Shown in pieces: positions 57,901-64,000 of a DNA stretch of 64,000 nt. How positions within the stretch are numbered: position 1 is the stretch's first letter; every line of letters starts with the position of its first letter. This DNA is from Pratylenchus scribneri (lineage: Eukaryota > Nematoda > Chromadorea > Rhabditida > Pratylenchidae): assembly GCA_030063045.1 (NCBI GenBank), contig JAQSEB010000020.1:930001-994000 (forward strand), given 5' to 3'. A program made the translations under genes and the position numbers. The notes beneath the pieces are model-generated. The model was given only the letters and a program-made list of their open reading frames with translations. It was not told where the DNA came from and did not search any database.

Positions 57901-60900
57901 CGGCATCAAAAAGTGTAAATATTGGTGAATAAGCACCGAAGGCTTTACCTCAACTTTTAAAAGAATAAATCCAAATTAATTTTAGGTCATTGAATTTATC
58001 GCACTTTTTATAACATTTTAATGCGCCAGAATTAATTAACCTAATTTACATAAAATTAAGGCTAAAAAGAACATTGTATAGGCATTCATTCCATATTTAG
58101 GCAATTTAATTTATGGCTAATAAAAGTGGACCAATAATTTTGACCCTAAAATATTCATTTTGGCAACATTTTAATAATAAAATATTAATTTTCTTACTCC
58201 GTTGCCATAAAAAAGGCCAAAATGGCCAAAAATAACATTTTTTTATGCATTTATTCGCTATTTTTGGCCAAAATTTCATGGACAATCCAGCTAGGCTAAT
58301 AATTTTGACCATAAATATTCTTCAATTAGAGTCAAATTCGAATGGCATAAAATTTAATTTCAATTTCCCTTATTAGGCAAGTTGACATATTTTGCTTTAA
58401 AATTCAACGAACTTTGCTTATTCTCGCCTTTATGAACGGCACAAAAATTGGGGCAAAAATGGGTAAAAGTGTGAAACGAAAAACAAAGGAAAAATCAAAT
58501 AAAGGGAAATTATTTTGTGCTAATCAATCAAAGCCAGCAATTTAATATTTTTTTATTTCAATTAAAATTAAAAATGCAAATTTATTCAAAATTTATTAAT
58601 GTTTTTTTGGGAGAAATAATAATGTTAAAATAAAAAAATTCACACAAATTTATTTATTAGCAAATGGGAAAAAAGCACAAAGGGTGGACAGGGAGAAGGG
58701 GGAAGAAAAACATGCAAATTTATTTGAAATTTATTATTCAAAATTGCGAATTTGATCAGGCCATTTTGGCATTTAATGGAAGAAGTGGGGAATAGGCATT
58801 CATTTTTGTTGTAAAAATCCAGGTTAAATTTACTTAAAGGTAGTATTTAATTTACAGAAAAAATGCCAAAATAATTCCAATGGTTTAGGAGGGTTTGTCC
58901 AACATTCCCAAACCAAATATACCCAAAATTGGATAGAGCTGGTCAAGATGGGCGCATTGAATGGTATATAATTTGTATCAACAATTAAAGGGTATTAAAC
59001 AGTTTAAACCTTTATTTTTTTTGTATTTTCAATGTTTTGTTCTGCAAATTAAATATTTCCTTTTAATTAAAACAAAGCAAAAGGACAAAATATAAGGGAA
59101 AAGGGTTTGGATATGCACGAAAATTGAGTGTGGGGTAAAAATGTTAAAATTATATTCAAATTTGAGGGCAGTGAATTAAATGTAAAAAAAGGCAAAAATG
59201 AAAACGAAAAGTGTGGGAATTGAAGGGAATTGGTGCGCAAAAAGAGAAAGGTGTCCAAAAAGGAGGAAATTTAAACAAAAAATGGCAAAAAATAACCAAA
59301 AATGTGGTGCCAAAATTTTGGAGGAATTTTTTGACCTTTTAAAATTTTATTTTTGCGCGCTTTTTTCCAATTCCCACACAAACATTATTTGGGCAATAAA
59401 ATATAATTTTAATAGGGAAAATTTATAAATTGAACGAAATAAGGGCAAAAAATGAGGACAGACCAAATCCAAATTCAATCAAAAAAAAATGCGCAAATTA
59501 ATGGAGAATTTCGGCCTTTTTCCCTGTCACATCAAAGGGCACAGACCTTTGTGTGTTCCGGTGTACTTTGTTGTCCCAATTGATGGAGTGAAGTGCGCGA
59601 ACGACGCAAATCCTCAATTTCGTCTTTGTATTTGTCGAACATGCCCGCAGGGAATGAAATGCCGCCAACGGCGGAGGGCGGAGAATAGCCATATTGGCGT
59701 TGTTGTTGACCGGTAGCCGAGGATGAACCATTGTAGGGCTGCGACTGTGAAATGAGCAAATGGTGATTTTGAAAGGTGAAAAAAAATATTGGACCCTAGG
59801 CGGATTCGAACCTACTACCCTAAAATTTTATTGAAATTTAACATTTGAGTATATCGAAAATTGGATACTTCGGTCATTCTTTTGGCCATTCTCAACAAGG
59901 CACTAATCATTTTAGGAAGGCGATATGCCATTTGAAAGCCCTAAATGTCCTCTAAAAAGTGGCTATTCTATTTTTTGAAAATTTAAAAAAAATGTAAAAT
60001 AAGCGGTTTTTCTTCACTCAATCAGAAAAGGCGGCTTAATAATATTAAAATATAATTAAATTAAAAAGGTAAAATTCATAAATTTAATAAGGCCACTTTT
60101 AATAGGAGAACACTTTGGGCTTTCAAAAGGTATATCGCCTTCCAAATTTGGTTATTGCCTCACTGAGCTATGGGCCAAAAATCTATGCTAATTTTTTCTT
60201 ATCAATTTTTGTAAAATAACTCAATAAATTTTTGGGCGAATTCAAAAACTCAAAAATAAATTAAAAATTAATTAAAAATTAAATTAATAATCAATAAAAA
60301 TCTCACCAAACATCCTCCGGTGGTCATCGAAAAGACGCCGCTGGTTGTGGCGGACGGCGGCCCAATTGGCCCACCAGCAGTTGTGCCACCACCGGCCATT
60401 TGGCCTCCATAGTCACGGTACCAGTCGGGCACGTGCATTCGTTCAGTGGATTTACGGAAACGAAGTTCATGTTCGCCGATTAGGCTTTTTTGCAAATCAT
60501 TTTCAGGGATGGTTGCCTCCTCACGTGGACTGAAAAATATTTGTTTTTTGTTCAATTTAAGCTATTTTTGAATTTTATGAGATTATTTCATCATTATTTT
60601 CCCTTTTAATCTTTTTTATAATTTCATTTCCTAACAGAATGTTTCATTTTTGCCAATTGTGTCTGAGCCATTCTTTTGGTCATATCTCAACAAAGAAGCA
60701 ACCAATTTGGGAAGGCGATATGCCATTTTATAGCCCTAAATGTCCTCTAAAAAGTGGCTTTTGTCATTTTATGAAAACACAAAACAATTTGTAAAATTAA
60801 CGGCTTTTCCTCCAAAAATTCCGGTTTATTACACTCAAAGACATGTGACAATTTAAAGAATGGATTTCAATAAATAATAAAGCCACTTTTTAGAGGACAC

Positions 60901-63132
60901 TTTAGGCTTTCGAATGGTATATTGCCTTCCAAAATTTGTAATTGCCTCGTTGAGATATGGCCAAAATAGGGGAACTGAAATATCCGCTTTCGTGTTTAAT
61001 TTCTCTTTATTATTTTCCAAAAAAAAGATTTCCCTAACATAAGGCAAAATTCAATTTAACCCCTTTATTAACCGTCTTGGATCCGTCAAATAGTCAGCCG
61101 ATTTGCTCCGAGTGTGGCTGGCGGATTCCATCAGAATTTGTTCTTGATGGGTGGTCACATCTCGACGACTGGGACGCCCAGGGCTGGCATCCAACACGGA
61201 TTTGGAACGATGATAATCATCCTGAAAATTAGAATAAATTAAGTGAACATAAAAGTGGCAAAAAAAGCCGAAAAGAAGCCGGAAAATGGCTATAAAATAC
61301 CCCGAAAATTTTGAATAGAATAAAAAGGGAAAAGAGGAGAGGGACAAAAAGCAAAGAAATAAGCAAAAATGGGAGAATATTTTTAGAAATTGGAAAATGA
61401 GAGAAAATTAGAAGCGAAAAAATGGACAGAAAAGGCGACAAAAAAATTTGAATGCCATCAGAATGAATATTTGGATGGTCTTGGGGTTAAAAATTAATAT
61501 GCCCGAGGCAATTTTTGATGCCAAAATGAAGCATGAAATCAAGGTAGCCTACATATTGAATTGGAAAATTTTTCTATGAAAAATTAATAGACATTTAGCC
61601 CATAAATTTTAATGAGAAAACAATGACACAAAATATGGCCATTTTCTTTGTCTTTTTCCATTCATAAAATTGACAATAAATATTGACATTCTGGCTTGCA
61701 ATTTTACGATTAAAATGTCTGCTGGCATTTCCAATTACTACAAATTACAATTTTTGTTTTCTTTTCTGATGGTATTGGTACTTTTAAAATTAACATAAAA
61801 ATGGCAAAACAATATTTGTGGTTTTGAATGACGAAAAGCTAGCGGAAAATGGAAAAAGTAGAAGCCGAAAATTATTGAGAAAGGTACGTACCCCTCCACC
61901 ACCATCATTTGGCCACCAACGGTCCATGCCGTCAATGATATCCTTGGCCAAAAGGCCGGATTGGCTCCAATAGGTGGGCGGCCTCCTCAACCGATAATAA
62001 TGGGCCAGGGATCGGCGGGCCTTGTCCAGCAGCCGTTGGAATTCCTAATTGGAATTTGTTTTGGATTTTTGTAAAGCAAAAAACAAAGGGAAGAAGGGGG
62101 CAAATCAGAGGGCTTATTAGTAGAATGTGCCGGAGGAGATAAAGTTTATTTTCTGTAAATTGTTATGGCCACAAAAAATTAAAAATGCCAAAATATCTTG
62201 TCCATAATTTGCTCTAAATAACATTTTAATTTTATATTAATATTTCTGCTAATTTACTAATGGTAAATTGCCAATTTTAATCTTTATACCCTCCGGTCAT
62301 ATGAGCGGTTTTATCACCAAAAAAGTTTTTAATCGCATTGAAAGTTGTAAAGGGAAAAAAGGGAAAAACACACAAAAATAAAAAAAAAAAACAAAATTAC
62401 ACACGTAAGAACAAAGGAAAATGTTGGAAACAGGAAAATGTGAAACCGGAAAGGGTTGGATAGAGGGATTTGTTGGCAGAAAAGTTCATCAATGGGAGCG
62501 AATATAGATTTATTAATGGGCAATTTCAATGCCTATTAAATTATTTAGCGATTTTTAGGTAATCAAAAAATGTAAAACATTTTGAACATATTAATATATC
62601 AAATATGTTTTATTATTGATCCCTTAGAAAAGTGCACCCATTGAAATGAGCCATAAAATCCTCTGTGATTCTGATACCTACCCACAAGAATAGAAAAAAG
62701 AATGAAAGAATGGGAAAAAGAATGGAAAAAATGAATTAAAATTTTAATGTCCCATCCCAAAAGACCAATTCGCATTTCGCCGAATTATTTTTTAAACTCA
62801 TACATTAAAAATAAAAATTTAAATAATTTTATATGCTAATTTTAATAAAATTAAATAAATAAAAAATCAGCGAAATAAACGAATTCAAAAATAAGAAAAA
62901 TAATTTGCCCCCTCCAAATATATTCAAAAAATTTTTACCTGTTCATATGGACTTCGGCCTAGGCCAGTGGTCAGTCCGCCTCCTCCATAGCCCAAAATTG
63001 GTTCCGGTGGATGCGAAAATTCGCCGCTGTTGAATTTTTGAAGCAATGGGCCACGGTAATCGACACGGCGAGGCCCTCCAATGGCAGCCAACAAATCATC
63101 GGTAGATTTACGGAATCGATTGGTGATTGGAT
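54925..63132 (-). CDS. AJM-1-like apical junction protein with MYND-like zinc knuckle (5' end outside window)
   Basis: Scaffold-type protein, probably of epithelial apical junctions. Eleven exons join in phase: complement(54925..55096, 55782..55937, 55985..56079, 56573..56770, 57078..57363, 57645..57742, 59547..59744, 60307..60529, 61073..61221, 61892..62044, 62939..63132), about 640 residues; more exons lie beyond 64000. N-terminal parts contain repeated S/R-rich motifs [35 protein letters not shown] and [17 protein letters not shown]. The C-terminal part has CAHCHSTSG, then [20 protein letters not shown] and HRDRC, a MYND-like C-x2-C finger. [20 protein letters not shown] and [20 protein letters not shown] follow in a compact terminal domain. 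The AJM-1 identity rests on remembered motif style and zinc-finger position and is moderate; that this is one real gene is strongly supported by phase. Confidence 0.72.
55165..55480. mobile_element. Inverted-repeat element family M1, copy 1 (AJM-1-like intron)
   Basis: Arms of about 90 bp. The left has TATTTGGGAAGGCGATATAC and CAAAGTGTCCTCTAAAAAGT, the right AGCCACTTTTTAAAGGACAT and GGCATATCGCCTTATAAAAT. A central part with AAAAGCCGCTTATTTTACAA separates them. Could fold into a long hairpin. Confidence 0.75.
58080..58420. mobile_element. MITE-like element family M2, copy 2
   Basis: Reverse orientation relative to 54285-54615: GGCATAAAATTTAATTTCAA, TTAGGCAAGTTGACATATTT and TGGCCAAAATGGCC words. 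Located in the 1.8-kb intron between exons 57645-57742 and 59547-59744. Confidence 0.45.
58880..59010 (+). repeat. Dispersed repeat family R3, copy 5
   Basis: AAACCAAATATACCCAAAAT, GATAGAGCTGGTCAAGATGG and GAATGGTATATAATTTGT match 48465 and 52676. The copy stops early, after GTATTAAACAGTTTAAACC. Confidence 0.65.
59793..59830 (-). pseudogene. Half tRNA-like relic
   Basis: On the minus strand, TAGGTTCGAATCCGCCTAG contains a clean box B and a 3' acceptor-like arm. No box A is found at the proper distance. It resembles the relic at 19860, and both may come from one SINE-like family. Confidence 0.4.
59870..60185. mobile_element. Inverted-repeat element family M1, copy 2 (AJM-1-like intron)
   Basis: Left arm: CATTCTTTTGGCCATTCTCA, TTAGGAAGGCGATATGCCAT, AAATGTCCTCTAAAAAGTGG. 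Right arm: GGCCACTTTTAATAGGAGAA, GGTATATCGCCTTCCAAATT, GAGCTATGGGCCAAAA. Same architecture as the copies at 55165 and 60665. Confidence 0.75.
60665..60975. mobile_element. Inverted-repeat element family M1, copy 3 (AJM-1-like intron)
   Basis: Left arm: CATTCTTTTGGTCATATCTC, GGGAAGGCGATATGCCATTT, TGTCCTCTAAAAAGTGGC. Right arm: AAGCCACTTTTTAGAGGACA, GGTATATTGCCTTCCAAAAT, GTTGAGATATGGCCAAAATA. The centre keeps TTACACTCAAAGACATGTGA. Confidence 0.78.
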
Positions 63133-63244
63133 CTGATGAGTGGAAAAAGGAAATTTTGAGGATTTTTGGAAATGCAAATATGAAAGAAAAATTAATTTTT
63201 ATTACAATCAATTACCCAATTGCAAACGAGGTAGAATTTACAAT

Positions 63245-64000
63245 TACAAATCAGAACAGGCGGAATTATTAAAATCAGAATAGGCGGAATTATTTAAAAT
63301 CAGAACAGGCGGAATTATTAAAATCAGAATAGGCGGAATTATTAAAATCAGAACAGGCGGAATTATTAAAATCAGAACAGGCGGAATTATTAAAATCAGA
63401 ACAGGCGGAATTATTAAAATCAGAACAGGCGGAATTATTAAAATCAGAACAGGCGGAATTATTAAAATCAGAACAGGCGGAATTATTAAAATCAGAACAG
63501 GCGGAATTATTAAAATCAGAACAGGCGGAATTATTAAAATCAGAACAGGCGGAATTATTAAAATCAGAACAGGCGGAATTATTAAAATCAGAATAGGCGG
63601 AATTATTTAAAATCAGAACAGGCGGAATTATTAAAATCAGAACAGGCGGAATTATTAAAATCAGAATAGGCGGAATTATTAAAATCAGAACAGGCGGAAT
63701 TATTAAAATCAGAACAGGCGGAATTATTAAAATCAGAACAGGCGGAATTATTAAAATCAGAACAGGCGGAATTATTTAAAATCAGAACAGGCGGAATTAT
63801 TTAAAATCAGAACAGGCGGAATTATTAAAATCAGAACAGGCGGAATTATTAAAATCAGAATAGGCGGAATTATTTAAAATCAGAACAGGCGGAATTATTT
63901 AAAATCAGAACAGGCGGAATTATTAAAATCAGAACAGGCGGAATTATTAAAATCAGAACAGGCGGAATTATTAAAATCAGAACAGGCGGAATTATTTAAA
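63245..64000. repeat. 24/25-bp minisatellite in an AJM-1-like intron, runs off the window
   Basis: About 30 units with core CAGAACAGGCGGAATTAT. Units of 24 bp alternate with 25-bp units that carry one extra T; a C/T change (GAACAGG or GAATAGG) marks a few units. The array continues to the last base. It lies upstream of exon 62939-63132, so probably in the next intron of the same gene. Confidence 0.95.

Noticed and set aside
63245..64000. CRISPR-like array
   Set aside because: Units are contiguous with no unique spacers; it is a minisatellite in a eukaryotic intron.

Overview
This window is eukaryotic and almost certainly from a nematode. Genes are split by many short GT-AG introns, often about 50 nt. 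Many start codons sit just after a TTTTAG or TTTCAG-type acceptor with no upstream exon, as expected for spliced-leader trans-splicing. Same-strand genes are packed 130-500 nt apart in operon-like runs. Gene content agrees: a WAGO-like Argonaute without slicer residues, an AJM-1-like apical-junction protein and a MEC-2/stomatin-like protein. The AT-rich introns and frequent GTTTGT donors would suit a tylenchid-type parasite, but that is only an inference; no species can be named.

Layout. 1-100: last codons of a + gene. 687-5709 (-): ribosomal protein L13a downstream of a full KDM1B/LSD2-type histone demethylase. 6218-9583 (+): carnitine O-acetyltransferase ending in a peroxisomal AKL signal, then elongin C. 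9987-11995 (-): a PMP3-family micro-membrane protein downstream of a taspase-1 homologue. 12858-20359 (+): Argonaute, TOPORS-like RING ligase and mitochondrial L18. 23186-27341 (+): stomatin. 27592-28771 (-): LSM12. 29308-32986 (+): small basic protein, heparan sulfate 2-O-sulfotransferase and the SNARE USE1. 33996-36493 (-): peptide-type GPCR. 37755-53262 (+): Dr1/NC2-beta. 54925 to beyond the right edge (-): AJM-1-like protein with a MYND-like zinc knuckle.

The most unusual stretch is the 12,255-nt fourth intron of Dr1 (40085-52339). It holds two tandem copies of one mobile element. They share a roughly 485-bp left end and similar right ends with small perfect hairpins. Their interiors differ greatly: the first copy carries about 3.2 kb of tandem satellite (nine units of about 145 bp, then about 25 units of 69 bp), the second only a single satellite-like core. 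This resembles Helitron/DINE-1-type non-autonomous elements with a central minisatellite.

Other repeats include an inverted-repeat element found once in each of three introns of the AJM-1-like gene, a second inverted-repeat pair, two older dispersed families, four tRNA-like relics and a 24-bp minisatellite running off the right edge.

The genes do not form one pathway, but several act in gene regulation (KDM1B, taspase, Argonaute, Dr1, elongin C, LSM12, TOPORS). All coordinates and exon joins were worked out by eye from splice motifs, reading phase and remembered family sequence. No search was run.
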